Shown here: piece after piece, positions 27,292-35,941 of the stretch
Numbering within the stretch: the stretch's first letter is position 1
How the letters are laid out: each line of letters opens with the position of its first letter
Notes under the pieces: model-generated
Seen by the model: only the letters and a program-made list of their open reading frames with translations
Told to the model about the DNA's origin: nothing
Database searches by the model: none
Source: JBKBIP01 sp046297495
GTDB lineage: Bacteria; Planctomycetota; Planctomycetia; Gemmatales; Gemmataceae
Assembly: GCA_046297495.1 (NCBI GenBank)
Contig: JBKBIP010000015.1
Coordinates: forward strand, 1 to 64,000
Direction: 5' to 3'
Length of the DNA stretch: 64,000 nucleotides
Position numbers and translations under genes: made by a program

Positions 27292-27457
27292 GGTTCGCAC
27301 TTCCTTACGGTAAAAGCGAAACGACCGACGCGATTCATTCAGGGATGCGGCGTGCATACTCGAACTTTCGTCCTCGTGCAAGGGAAGTTATTCCCAAGTC
27401 CTCAACATTCGAGATGAGAAGGGATGAGGGGAGCCCCTGTCCTTACCCCTCACCCCC
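27292..27457. other. Junction between host genes and the capsid cassette
   Basis: No gene is seen. At about 27440-27480 the plus strand is C/T-rich (CCTCACCCCCTCACTCCCCC). No tRNA end, integrase site or direct repeat shared with the other cassette boundary near 39500 was recognised. Confidence 0.35.
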
Positions 27458-27673
27458 TCACTCCCCCCTTCGCGGGGGAACGCGGGGCTTGGGGCAATCA
27501 CAATGAAAAGCGGGGCCAAATCGGGTCATGGCCACATAGAGTAAACCCCGGCAAAGGGGGCAAATGAGGTTCGGAGTTAGGGAATCCAGGTAATCCGGGT
27601 CAACCAGAGGGTGGGAGACCACCGTACCCGAACGCAAGCGAGCACGGCCGCGAGGACGCCGGAGGGAAGTCAT
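27458..27673 (-). CDS. Small zinc-ribbon protein at the end of the capsid cassette
   Basis: 71 residues. An Arg-rich N-terminus (SLRRPRGRARLRSG) is followed by CPLC, then a hydrophobic/aromatic spacer and CDCP, a four-Cys pattern that could bind zinc. The frame is open 17 codons upstream; I chose the ATG at 27673. It is the last gene in the direction of transcription. A nucleic-acid-binding role is a guess from the basic residues. Confidence 0.5.
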   Translation of the reverse strand: MTSLRRPRGRARLRSGTVVSHPLVDPDYLDSLTPNLICPLCRGLLYVAMTRFGPAFHCDCPKPRVPPRRGE

Positions 27674-27738
27674 GGTGTGGTACCTTTGAGGAAGTAGTGA
27701 CAAGTGACGAATGACAAATGACAATTCGATTAAGAACG

Positions 27739-28209
27739 TCAGGTCTCAACCTCGTCGGTCGCCCAATGAGACAGGGCCTCGACCAGCGCCTGCCAGGCGT
27801 CCGGGTGCGGGGTGAGTACCTGACGGATCAAGGCGATCAACTGCTGAAATTCCGCGCTGGCGAAGTAGTTGACCGGACGGTCAGACGGCGCCTTGACGAA
27901 CGCCGTCCATCCAGGGAAGCGGGGTAGATGTTTACCAGGGCCGGACTTGAGCCAGTGCAGCGGACTTGCCGAGAAGACATCATTCTCCGCCTTGAGTCGT
28001 GCTTGAGCTTGGGCTTGGCGCACCGCCTGGCGAAAGAGCCGGTACTTGCGCGGCGCCGATGGGTTCAGTCCCAGCCGCAGCCAGCGCGCGAACAGGTCGG
28101 CGTCGATGCCCACCGCCTCGGCGGCGACATGCGGGTAGGCTCCGGCGCGGATGTAGGCACAGATGGCATGTTGGACATCCGCAGTCAATCTGGGTTGGTT
28201 AGTTGCCAT
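27739..28209 (-). CDS. Helix-turn-helix protein, terminase-small-subunit-like
   Basis: 156 residues. Near the N-terminus HAICAYIRAGAYPHVAAEAVGIDADLFARWL has the shape of the homeodomain-like helix-turn-helix found in phage small terminases and transposase N-domains; a helix rich in Gln and Arg (FRQAVRQAQAQARLKAE) follows. Small terminases recognise phage DNA for packaging. Its position at the far end of the cassette, not next to the large terminase, is unusual. It overlaps the ABC-ATPase gene by 11 bases. Confidence 0.55.
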   Translation of the reverse strand: MATNQPRLTADVQHAICAYIRAGAYPHVAAEAVGIDADLFARWLRLGLNPSAPRKYRLFRQAVRQAQAQARLKAENDVFSASPLHWLKSGPGKHLPRFPGWTAFVKAPSDRPVNYFASAEFQQLIALIRQVLTPHPDAWQALVEALSHWATDEVET

Positions 28210-29311
28210 GCAATGCGCGGGCCAAGCGAGGATGCAGAGGAGGACCAACATACTCAAAGCCAGCAGTCAAACGGGTGGTGGCATGACGCAGCTTACCTTC
28301 ATGTCCAGCGGCGAAGGACGGCCGGCGGTGCATTCGCCAACAGGACGAACGCGACCGAGAACGGATCAAGGCGGGATGGGTCGTGGTGGAAATGGCCCGA
28401 TAGCCGAGGCCGCGCCACATGGCCGCGATGGTGGCCGATAGGGCATTGCCCATACCTACCCCTTGGTAGTCAGGCAGGACTACCGTGCGGTGTTCGCGGC
28501 GCGTGGGAGGACCAGCCCCGACGAACGGCAACCAAGCCGAGAAACCAACAGGGCGTCCCAGCCAGCTGGCAAGGAAGCAAACCGCGCTGGGATTCAGTCG
28601 CTGGCTTAAATAGTGATGCGGTGCGAACAGCGGCCACGCTTGTGCCTGGCAATGAACGATGTCAAGCTGGACGGGGGGCCGGCATCGAAGACACCTCCAG
28701 GTAAACTGATTCTCGGCGGGACGATACACCCAATCGGGGTTCAGCCAATCCTCGACGTCGTCATGACATGTAACCGCCACGAATTGGAGGGCATGGGCAC
28801 GGATGGCCTTGGCCACGGCGGCGCTACCGACGCGCGCCACCGTGCGATCGACGACGGAGGTGTATTCGTCGAACACCAGCAACGGCGCTGGTTGCGTGGT
28901 CAGGGCGTGGGCCAACAGCCGGGCCAAAGTGACGCGAAACTGCTGCCCCGTGCTCAGGACCTGGAACGGACGCAGCCAGGCCGGCGGCGAGGAAAAACCG
29001 ACCGCCGATAGTAGTTCCGCGATGGTCTTGATCGACAGCGCGGCGGGAAAATCATCGACGACGCTTTGGCCGGGATGCCAGCATAACGACTCGACCAGTC
29101 CCACCACTTCCGGCCACAGCTGACGGGCCAGAGTGGACTTACCACAACCGCTCGGCCCCACAATCAAACCGATGGACCAAGATTGTTGGTCCAAGGGTAA
29201 CTCGACATCCCAGCTCAGACGGCTAAATTTTTCCGGTGGTAAATCGAACATGCCTTGAATCTGCGCCACGCGCGGCGTCTGCTCGATGGGGGTTTCCACG
29301 GTGATGCGCAC
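28199..29311 (-). CDS. ABC-type ATPase fused to a GNAT-like acetyltransferase domain
   Basis: 370 residues, no membrane segment. The ATPase half has Walker A GPSGCGKST (52-60), the ABC signature LSTGQQ (119-124), Walker B LLVFDE (144-149) and the switch His (TCHDD, about 183). From about 215 a second domain has FAPHHYLSQRLN, a REHRTVVLPDYQGVGMGN acetyl-CoA loop and a basic end. This is the architecture of COG2401. The GNAT half is distantly reminiscent of the phage Mu Mom modification enzyme (inference). The ParB-like gene is 12 bases upstream. Confidence 0.75.
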   Translation of the reverse strand: MRITVETPIEQTPRVAQIQGMFDLPPEKFSRLSWDVELPLDQQSWSIGLIVGPSGCGKSTLARQLWPEVVGLVESLCWHPGQSVVDDFPAALSIKTIAELLSAVGFSSPPAWLRPFQVLSTGQQFRVTLARLLAHALTTQPAPLLVFDEYTSVVDRTVARVGSAAVAKAIRAHALQFVAVTCHDDVEDWLNPDWVYRPAENQFTWRCLRCRPPVQLDIVHCQAQAWPLFAPHHYLSQRLNPSAVCFLASWLGRPVGFSAWLPFVGAGPPTRREHRTVVLPDYQGVGMGNALSATIAAMWRGLGYRAISTTTHPALIRSRSRSSCWRMHRRPSFAAGHEGKLRHATTRLTAGFEYVGPPLHPRLARALHGN

Positions 29312-29323
29312 GCTGTACCTCCG

Positions 29324-29890
29324 TCAAATGCTTTTGGCCTGACACTTAAATCCTTCCGCCTCAAAGCGTTGGAGTAGTTCGACTTGCTCCGCCTCATCGG
29401 TGCATTCGATGAGAATGAAAAATTGTTCGGGAAAATTGGGGGACTGGAAAGGCGCGGACGTCTGGGACAGGCGCTGCCGCGTTTCCTGATCACTTTGCCG
29501 CAACGCTTGCCACAAGTTGTGCAAGGTGTCGTCCTCGGTGGCCGTTAGGGAGCGCAACTGATCCAAGACTTGTTGATCATAGTCGGCCAATTGCGCCAGG
29601 GGATCGATGCTAAGTAGTAGGGCGCGGGCTTCTTCATCAGAGACGTCGAGTACCTCGACATCCACGATCATATCGGGATGCATGTCCCGGCGCAGGTGGC
29701 CATCGATTAACTTCAACCGTCCGTCCGGCAGCTCATATGCCAACAAGGAGCGCGAGAAACCAATCTGCCGGTAGCTGGCGGCCAGCGCCGCGCGCTGGAC
29801 GTCGTTATGCACGCGCGGATTCAACTCGTGGCACGCCAAGTCGCCAGCGCGGATGCGGACATGCTGTTTGATGCGATTGCGGATCGTCAT
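29324..29890 (-). CDS. ParB-like nuclease-fold protein
   Basis: 188 residues. The first 110 match the ParB N-terminal domain: CHELNPRVHND (box I-like), YRQIGFSRSLLAYEL and LKLIDGHLRRDM (box II-like), then VEVLDVSDEEARALLLSID. ParB-fold proteins bind CTP or ATP and act in DNA segregation, nicking or base modification. A C-terminal portion (PEQFFILIECTDEAEQ) looks like a small alpha/beta add-on. The gene overlaps the upstream small membrane gene by 4 bases and is followed by the ABC-ATPase/GNAT gene. Confidence 0.75.
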   Translation of the reverse strand: MTIRNRIKQHVRIRAGDLACHELNPRVHNDVQRAALAASYRQIGFSRSLLAYELPDGRLKLIDGHLRRDMHPDMIVDVEVLDVSDEEARALLLSIDPLAQLADYDQQVLDQLRSLTATEDDTLHNLWQALRQSDQETRQRLSQTSAPFQSPNFPEQFFILIECTDEAEQVELLQRFEAEGFKCQAKSI

Positions 29891-30114
29891 GATTGCTTCT
29901 CACGTAGTTGGGACAGGATTTGATTCACTGTGCGCTCCAAACAAGTCAACCTCTCCTCTAATGAAGGAGTTTCAGGTTCTTGGGGTAGTTTTCTGGACAG
30001 GCAGGGCCACAACCATCGTCCCAGACCAACCAGGGCGGCCAGCAGGGACGTAATGAGTGGAATGATTCGCGGCCAGCCGTTACCGTTGCCGTGGCCAGTA
30101 CCATTAGTAGTCAT
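29887..30114 (-). CDS. Small membrane protein with C-terminal coiled coil
   Basis: 75 residues: a Gly/Asn-rich N-terminus, one hydrophobic helix (PLITSLLAALVGLGRWLW) and a helix with a heptad-like pattern (LEERLTCLERTVNQILSQL). Size and plan recall some holin-like or phage membrane proteins, but no lysin gene is present. It overlaps the ParB-like gene by ATGA. Confidence 0.55.
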   Translation of the reverse strand: MTTNGTGHGNGNGWPRIIPLITSLLAALVGLGRWLWPCLSRKLPQEPETPSLEERLTCLERTVNQILSQLREKQS

Positions 30115-30126
30115 GCGCTCTCCTTT

Positions 30127-30525
30127 CTATATGGCGTCGTTCGGCCAAGCGTTGGGGGCGAATCGATCCAGGTAAACCCGCAAGTGCGAGAAGGGGGTCC
30201 CTCGTTGGACTTGTTCGACGAAGACCACGTAGTAAGCCGTCTTGTTGGTCCCGCCTGAATCGAGCAATTCCACGGTGTCGGCCAGGGTGTCCGCGCGGGC
30301 CGGATCGAGTTGAGAATTGTAGGCGTCCCGAATATCTACCGTTGGTTCCAGGTACAAAATATGGGTCCATTTCAGCCACTCCGCCGTACCCAACCGGCCT
30401 GCCACCATCGCCGGTTCCAGGTAACCCGGTGCCGTCGCGGCTGGCGTCCCCGGCGGATATGGGTCGGCGGGATTGGCGTTGCGAAAAATGCGCGCCGTCA
30501 CGTTGGGTTGCAGAGGTAGGGCCAT
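30127..30525 (-). CDS. Phage structural protein B (paralog of the 203-residue protein)
   Basis: 132 residues. WLKWTHILYLEPTVDIRDAYNS and SHLRVYLDRFAPN align clearly with YLYWTHVLILPDGTDVRSSYDS and SYLRVYLDRIRPR in the 30943-31554 product, so the two are paralogs. Position after the connector gene suggests a head-completion or neck protein; this is inference. It is 3 bases from its upstream neighbour. Confidence 0.6.
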   Translation of the reverse strand: MALPLQPNVTARIFRNANPADPYPPGTPAATAPGYLEPAMVAGRLGTAEWLKWTHILYLEPTVDIRDAYNSQLDPARADTLADTVELLDSGGTNKTAYYVVFVEQVQRGTPFSHLRVYLDRFAPNAWPNDAI

Positions 30526-30528
30526 GTC

Positions 30529-30939
30529 TCAAAACTCCGAGGCCAAGGTGAACTTGGGCGTGATCTTGATTTGCGAGCCACCCGCCGCCATGTTCAACGG
30601 CGCTCCCGCCGCTCGTTCCGCCCAGAGCAGCTCGTCGGCGGCATTCACGACGTAATAACCGTAGATGCTGTTGCTGACAGCACCGCCGTCATGTTCAAAA
30701 GTTTGCTCCTCATAGGATGTCATTGCTTTGCCAGCTTCCGTCGTGGCCACCGACCAATTGGCTTCCAGCAAAGGAATGGCATCATAGCCAGAAAAATCCG
30801 CTTCCGCGTAATCCGCCACGGTGTCGTCGTCACTGGGGGTATGATCGTTCTGATACAGTCGCAACGTCAGATCGCCCCAGTTACCACGGAGCACATCCAG
30901 CAATATCAGCTCGCTATCATCGGGTACTTTGAGTGTCAT
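30529..30939 (-). CDS. Phage-associated structural protein, unknown role
   Basis: 136 residues. It begins with VPDDSELILLDVLRG and has LRLYQNDHTPSDDDT, an acidic stretch, then beta-rich segments (IYGYYVVNAADELLWAE, KITPKFTLAS). Similar proteins occur among virion genes of tailed phages, without assigned function to my knowledge. It sits between the two paralogous structural genes with 3-base gaps on both sides. Confidence 0.55.
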   Translation of the reverse strand: MTLKVPDDSELILLDVLRGNWGDLTLRLYQNDHTPSDDDTVADYAEADFSGYDAIPLLEANWSVATTEAGKAMTSYEEQTFEHDGGAVSNSIYGYYVVNAADELLWAERAAGAPLNMAAGGSQIKITPKFTLASEF

Positions 30940-30942
30940 GAT

Positions 30943-31554
30943 TTATTCCTCCATTGCAGCGCTACCGGCACCAACCAGTCCCCCTTGAGCAGTCACGACA
31001 AACGAAGGGACCGTATCCCCATTCCCACCAGCCCATACCCCGCCGAAACCTTCCCACACAATGGGATATTCCACGAACTCTACGGCGGCCCTGCCATCCA
31101 GGATGCCACCTTCCCGCACGGGCACCAACCAACCACCGCGCATGACTCCGCTACCGGTGATAGTAACGCCTGTCTCCATACGGCGCGGACGGATTCGATC
31201 CAGGTAAACCCGCAAGTAACTGCCTGGTCCGAAATCGCGCACGCGCTGGACCATCACCACCAGAAAAGCCGTCTTCCAGCCGATAATGGGATAATCAAAT
31301 AGAAGAACCGTATCGGCGGTACTGACATCATGAGCGTTGAGTTGACTGTCATAACTACTCCGAACGTCGGTGCCATCTGGCAGTATCAGTACATGTGTCC
31401 AATACAGATACTGCCCCTGGCCTTGGCGGCCGCGTGGCATTTCTGGACATAGATGACCGCGAACCATGAGTACGGAGTCCACCGCTGGGGACGGGTACGG
31501 CTGGACCGCGTCGAAACCGCGATAAATGTGAACCGTGCAATTGATGAATTCCAT
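30943..31554 (-). CDS. Phage structural protein A (paralog of the 132-residue protein)
   Basis: 203 residues. The N-terminal 130 align with the 30127-30525 product. The C-terminal 70 are an extra Gly/Val-rich segment (RGGWLVPVREGGILDGRAAVEF) absent from the shorter paralog. It starts 5 bases after the connector gene stop. A head-tail joining role is suggested by position only. Confidence 0.6.
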   Translation of the reverse strand: MEFINCTVHIYRGFDAVQPYPSPAVDSVLMVRGHLCPEMPRGRQGQGQYLYWTHVLILPDGTDVRSSYDSQLNAHDVSTADTVLLFDYPIIGWKTAFLVVMVQRVRDFGPGSYLRVYLDRIRPRRMETGVTITGSGVMRGGWLVPVREGGILDGRAAVEFVEYPIVWEGFGGVWAGGNGDTVPSFVVTAQGGLVGAGSAAMEE

Positions 31555-31559
31555 GACGG

Positions 31560-32405
31560 CTATCGGGAAGTAATCGGTAATCGGCGGTACGGTTGGAGCA
31601 GGTGGCGCACCAAAGGTAACGCCCCTTTGCCGCCCAGGATGGAGCTACGACTCAGCGTGCCGGTCAACGCATCTTGAATTAGTCCAGGATCGCGCTTGGT
31701 TTGCCAGAAGAGAGCGGCTACCCAGACGGCGCAGGCCTCTTGCACGTCGTCGGGAATACTGGCATAGCCAGCCGTGTAAACGACGCGCACATTGCCAGCC
31801 AACGGTTCGCCGCCGCGACGCAACAACCATCCTCGTTCGGCGTCGATCTCGAAATTACTGAGTTCCCGGACATGAATTTTCAAGACGGCATAACCACCAC
31901 GGGCGTTGAGAGCGCCTTGCGGACTACGTAGGTCAGCGGACGCCCATTCCTCATAACCGCTCGCCACGACGGCATGCCAACCGCCACCCAAGGCATTGAC
32001 GGCATTCTGGACGCCGTTCAGCGTGGCGTGACTGTTCCAGGTAATGCTGGTATCCGTGAATGACTCCCCGGCGGTGACGCGAATTAGTGTCAAGCCATTG
32101 GCTGTTACCGCCACCGTGGCCCGCTGGTTGACGGACGATTGATTGATGATCCGTAATACCGGTGTGGGACTGGTGGCCACGCGACTGACGGACAGGATAG
32201 GGTACTCATTCAAGATCAGTTTATCACTGGCAACCGTTTGATAGAGTTCATCCAAGGATTGCGAAGCAAACCGGCGGCGGCAATAGTTTTCAATGGCCCG
32301 GCTGCACGCGCTAATCAGGGCGGTCAGGGTAGCATCCTCGGCCGCAGTGGTAACCAGATTATTCAAGTTGTGCTTGGCCCGGGCCAAGGTAATCAAATCG
32401 GACAT
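31560..32405 (-). CDS. Head-tail connector protein, HK97 gp6-like
   Basis: 281 residues. The first 50 (LARAKHNLNNLVTTAAEDAT, LTALISACSRAIENYCRRRF) are the standard start of gp6-like connectors. The C-terminal part (VRVVYTAGYASIPDDVQEACAVWVAALFWQ) matches the end of the family. Between them is an insertion of about 120 residues with beta-strand character, so the protein is longer than usual. Connectors form the ring between portal and tail. Confidence 0.75.
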   Translation of the reverse strand: MSDLITLARAKHNLNNLVTTAAEDATLTALISACSRAIENYCRRRFASQSLDELYQTVASDKLILNEYPILSVSRVATSPTPVLRIINQSSVNQRATVAVTANGLTLIRVTAGESFTDTSITWNSHATLNGVQNAVNALGGGWHAVVASGYEEWASADLRSPQGALNARGGYAVLKIHVRELSNFEIDAERGWLLRRGGEPLAGNVRVVYTAGYASIPDDVQEACAVWVAALFWQTKRDPGLIQDALTGTLSRSSILGGKGALPLVRHLLQPYRRLPITSR

Positions 32406-32480
32406 GGTTCATCCACAAATGCAATGAGAATTTCCGATGAACAGAGGGAACTCTCCCCTCTGTTCACTGGAGAAGTCGCG

Positions 32481-32924
32481 CTAACTGATGATCTGGGCAA
32501 CAGCTTCATCCCCCGCATCGCTGGCGGGAGCAAAGCGCGGCGACAATCCCAAGCCGATCACGGCGATCAGCGAGGAGGTGCCGCTACCTACCGTGGCCAC
32601 GGCCTTGACATGGGTAAAGCCCACATTGACGCTCAGCTCCTCCGCTTTGACGTTGATGATGGCTACTTTGCCGTCATCGGTGGCGGCGAACTGCGTGATG
32701 GCCTTGCCGGCCAAGTCTTGCGCGCCGGTCCCCGAACCATCCTTGGCCTCTTGCAACTTGAAATCCACGACGGCATCGATGACTCCCAGGGCCAGGATAA
32801 ACATGGCCTCGTGAAAGCGGCGCATGTCGATGTAGCCGCTGCTATTGGCGGCGTTGTTGCCATTGACGGGGGCCAACACGGCAGCCACGGCTGCCTTCTC
32901 GGAAGGTAATCCCGGGAAGCTCAT
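32481..32924 (-). CDS. Capsid-associated protein of unknown role
   Basis: 147 residues lying 9 bases after the capsid stop. It has NSSGYIDMRRFHEAMFILALGVIDA and beta-rich segments (GKVAIINVKAEEL, VGFTHVKAVATVG). Position right after the major capsid and the small size suggest a decoration or cement protein, by analogy with other head clusters; no motif proves it. Confidence 0.55.
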   Translation of the reverse strand: MSFPGLPSEKAAVAAVLAPVNGNNAANSSGYIDMRRFHEAMFILALGVIDAVVDFKLQEAKDGSGTGAQDLAGKAITQFAATDDGKVAIINVKAEELSVNVGFTHVKAVATVGSGTSSLIAVIGLGLSPRFAPASDAGDEAVAQIIS

Positions 32925-32933
32925 GGGTACTCC

Positions 32934-34250
32934 TTAATTGAGATAGAGGAACGGACTGAGGGTAGTGGCGGCATCGGCCAGAGTGACGGGCGCGCGCAAC
33001 CACGGTTGCCCATCGACCCGGGCCACGAAGCGCCACGTTCCCTGGTTGTTGGTGAACTTGAAATGTTCGGAGAAGGCGATTTCCACCTGTTGCCGATCGC
33101 CAATCAGGTAGTGGGAGAAATCGCACAACAAGACATCGCGGGGAGTGCCGAGAGGAGCCAGCTTCTCACTCACCAACAGTGGAATGCCGAGCAGCTGCAT
33201 GGGTACCTTGGCGGTGAGGTTGGGGAGCCAACCGACGCCCGCCGCAGAGCTAACCATCTGGATGCACTGTTGCAACACCGTGGGATGGATGACCCAGACG
33301 GTGCGGCGCGGGTTCCATCCGGGCAGCAGCCGTCCGAGCATGGTACCCGCGTCCGCCAGTGAAAATGCATTGGCGCTGGCCCGCGTGACGGCGATGGCGG
33401 CGGCGGTGGCGGTACCTACCACTCCCAACGGCTTGGCTACCCCGTCGCCGCGCAGGAAGGCGTAATCCTCGAACCAGGCCAACGCGCCGCCGAACAGCTT
33501 GGTCAGAATGGCTTCCAAGCCAACGGCGTTGTCGGCGAGGAGTTGGTTCGAGATGAGCGAATAGCCGGCCAATTCGTGAGCGACCAATTCCACTTGCTTG
33601 AAGCTAGGTTCGGTTTCCGTCAGAGCCGCCGCTTCCTCCGTCCAGCGCGCGACCAGGCCACCGAACAATGCTGACTCACCCGCCGTGGGCGTGGCCGTCA
33701 CGTCCAGGTACGGCACCTGGATGGAGCGCGAATTCATGGGGATGACCGTGGCCCGTGGTCGCACGACCGCTTGCTCGGCAGCCACGACATACAGCTTATC
33801 CACGAATTCGGTCGGGACGGTGAAGCCTCCTTGCGTGCCGCTGCTGGTCGTCAAGCCAGCCTTGCCGTCCCATTCGGTGAGATGCGATTGGTACTTGTCG
33901 GCCAGCGTTTTCACATCGTGGCGCGCGACGCACAACAGCCAATCGCCGAACGACTTGCCGCGCGCGTCCCCTTCTCCGTCGGAGCCGAACAACAGCGGCA
34001 CGGCATTGCGCCGGGAGCGTCCTTGAGTGTCGGCGAACTGTTTCAACGTCGCGGTCAAGGTCGATTCGAGCGCTTGTCCGAAGCGTGTCATGGCCGAGTC
34101 CAAAGCCTGAGACACGGCAGGACCAACGGGATCGTCCGGCACGGCGACGGCGATCCCTTGTTGGATGAGCTGCTGGGCGTCCGCCGGGTGGACGGCAATG
34201 CGTTTGCCGGGAGGATTACCCAGATATTCTTGCGTGAGCTGCACAAACAC
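32934..34250 (-). CDS. HK97-type major capsid protein
   Basis: 438 residues. About 120 N-terminal residues form the scaffold-like delta region; the core begins near TTSSGTQGGFTVPTEFVDKL, followed by family segments VPYLDVTATPTAG, LVAHELAGYSLISNQLL and WVIHPTVLQQ. The start is GTG at 34250 with GGAG 10 bases upstream; the frame is open much further but overlaps the protease gene, so the upstream part is not used. The protease encoded just before would cleave the delta region. Confidence 0.85.
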   Translation of the reverse strand: MFVQLTQEYLGNPPGKRIAVHPADAQQLIQQGIAVAVPDDPVGPAVSQALDSAMTRFGQALESTLTATLKQFADTQGRSRRNAVPLLFGSDGEGDARGKSFGDWLLCVARHDVKTLADKYQSHLTEWDGKAGLTTSSGTQGGFTVPTEFVDKLYVVAAEQAVVRPRATVIPMNSRSIQVPYLDVTATPTAGESALFGGLVARWTEEAAALTETEPSFKQVELVAHELAGYSLISNQLLADNAVGLEAILTKLFGGALAWFEDYAFLRGDGVAKPLGVVGTATAAAIAVTRASANAFSLADAGTMLGRLLPGWNPRRTVWVIHPTVLQQCIQMVSSAAGVGWLPNLTAKVPMQLLGIPLLVSEKLAPLGTPRDVLLCDFSHYLIGDRQQVEIAFSEHFKFTNNQGTWRFVARVDGQPWLRAPVTLADAATTLSPFLYLN

Positions 34251-34395
34251 GGTAACAGACCTCCGTGAGAAACAAGGATGAAAATGATGCCAGGAAACCC
34301 GTCTCCAGGAAGTAGTCTCCCCTAACGGCTCGGCGTCCGTCTCCAAGGAGAATTCCCTGACGGCTGCGAACGAAGCGATGAACGAGAGGCGGTAG

Positions 34396-35232
34396 TCAGA
34401 CGCGCCCCCAAATCGTGGCCCGGATGCGCTGGACCAGGGTATCCGCCAGTTGTTCCCAGTGAATCGCGGCCAAAGTGCGATCAATGTACTTTTGCACTTC
34501 TTCCCAGGGAGTAAACGGGACCGCTGAGTAAGTCGCGGCCCGCAGCTCCTCTTCCAAGCCGAGCGCCTTCTGAAAGGGAAGCGGGATGGGGAGTCCCTTG
34601 GAAACGGCTTCCACCACGGCTTGCGGCTGGGCCGGAATGTACACGCAGGCGTACTCGAGCAGCACCCATTCTTCGATGATCCGCCGGACGTTGGCCCATT
34701 CGGGACGGGCGCGGACCTCGGCTTCGGTGGGAGCGCGGACCTTGGTGGGTAGAAAGCCGATGGACTTACCGGCCAACAGTCCCGACTGCACCAGCAAAAA
34801 TGCGACATCAGGGGGCCAGTCGGCGCTTGTCCAGGAAGACGGACGTTCCGGGTACCGTGTCTTGGCCTTGATGCCGTGGATGCTGCCGGCGCGAATCCGT
34901 TTCCGCCATAACGACCGTCCCACTGGCGGCAACCAGTAGGCATGTTGCAAGGTGACAATCGGATTCAGTTGGAAATGGTCGTCACGCATGCCGGCGGCTA
35001 GGACAACATCCTTTTGCCGGTCGGGATGTTCGGTACTGATCCAGGATACATCGGCCCGCTCGCCAGGAAGTAACTCCGTCGTTGCTTGAGGGATATAGGC
35101 CTTGCCGGGAGCGTAGGCGTCCTCGCGGGGCAAGGTACGCAGCAGTTCCTCCAAGGCGCGGGCCTGTTTGTCGGTGCAAGGAATACCCAATGGTCCCTCG
35201 GTGGGGCCGTAATACTGTTTTAGATGATTCAT
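34396..35232 (-). CDS. Prohead protease, S78 family
   Basis: 278 residues. HK97-type prohead protease: HPDRQKDVVLAAGM and the active-site His in TLQHAYW (about residue 97), then GIKAKTRY and SGLLAGKSIGFLPTK with the catalytic Ser. It removes capsid delta domains during maturation. The ATG at 35232 overlaps the stop of the small upstream gene (ATGA). The last 60 residues are an extra tail. A gap of 145 bases separates it from the capsid GTG. Confidence 0.82.
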   Translation of the reverse strand: MNHLKQYYGPTEGPLGIPCTDKQARALEELLRTLPREDAYAPGKAYIPQATTELLPGERADVSWISTEHPDRQKDVVLAAGMRDDHFQLNPIVTLQHAYWLPPVGRSLWRKRIRAGSIHGIKAKTRYPERPSSWTSADWPPDVAFLLVQSGLLAGKSIGFLPTKVRAPTEAEVRARPEWANVRRIIEEWVLLEYACVYIPAQPQAVVEAVSKGLPIPLPFQKALGLEEELRAATYSAVPFTPWEEVQKYIDRTLAAIHWEQLADTLVQRIRATIWGRV

Positions 35233-35426
35233 GTCTCTTCCCAGGTTGGATGTTGGAATAACCATGGTTCCGAAGATGTCGGCCGCGTGGGTTCCCAGGT
35301 CAAGTCGATCTCATGCTCCACTTGTCCCGGTTGCCGACGATCCGTGGTGGTCATGTTCTGCATGAAAAACAGCAATAAGATCGTGGAACCCATAGTCTTG
35401 TCCAGGTACTCCCAATGGCAGAGCAT
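35229..35426 (-). CDS. Small cassette protein, possibly membrane-inserted
   Basis: About 65 residues from the ATG at 35426 (a TTG at 35435 is possible). A short hydrophobic segment (GSTILLLFFMQNM) is followed by a polar tail rich in Glu, Pro and Trp. The stop overlaps the protease start by ATGA, which supports translation of this frame. No family recognised. Confidence 0.5.
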   Translation of the reverse strand: MLCHWEYLDKTMGSTILLLFFMQNMTTTDRRQPGQVEHEIDLTWEPTRPTSSEPWLFQHPTWEET

Positions 35427-35438
35427 GGAGTTCAATGG

Positions 35439-35939
35439 TCATGCGGATTTCACTCGATAGAGTGTCAGCGTGGAATTGGCCCCGATGCCGTTGGCGACGG
35501 TGGCGCGGACGTCCAGACTGGTGATGTTGTTCGTCGTGTCATTCCAATGAGAACCGAAGACTTCCATGAAGCCGTGGCTATGGAAAGCGACCCCCGTGAA
35601 GCCGCGCGCCACGGATTTTTCCGCCTGCATGACAGCGAACGTCACCGTGCTGCCGTTACTCGGAGCGGCGGACAGCCACATGGTCGCGCCGGAGTTGGTG
35701 GCGGGAGTGCCGCCGTTGCTGGCGATGCGGGCGTGACTCTGGTTAGCCGTCCCGCCGTTGGGACGTACCTCGTAATTGGCCACCGAAGCGGAGCCATTTC
35801 GGAATCGACACACCAACAGATAAACGCCGTCCTGATCGCCATTGAGATTGCTAAACGTCACCGTTTGCGTGTTGGCCAGGATGCGCTGGTGCTCGATCAA
35901 CTCCAATTGCACGGCGGCAGGATTGAAAATGCTGCTCAT
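35439..35939 (-). CDS. Virion-like protein of unknown role
   Basis: 166 residues. Ser/Asn/Thr-rich with repeated short beta strands (VTFSNLNGDQDGVYLLVCRF, STLTLYRV), the look of a tail-fibre or decoration barrel. FHSHGFMEVFGSHWNDTTNN contains several His. The ATG at 35939 gives a clean start (MSSIFNPAA); the frame extends 7 codons upstream into the preceding stop region. It lies between the repeat protein gene and the small gene before the protease. Confidence 0.55.
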   Translation of the reverse strand: MSSIFNPAAVQLELIEHQRILANTQTVTFSNLNGDQDGVYLLVCRFRNGSASVANYEVRPNGGTANQSHARIASNGGTPATNSGATMWLSAAPSNGSTVTFAVMQAEKSVARGFTGVAFHSHGFMEVFGSHWNDTTNNITSLDVRATVANGIGANSTLTLYRVKSA

Positions 35940-35941
35940 AT

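Noticed and set aside
34251..34958. N-terminal extension of the capsid frame
   Set aside because: It overlaps the prohead protease in another frame and lacks protein-like composition; the GTG with GGAG at 34250 explains the start.
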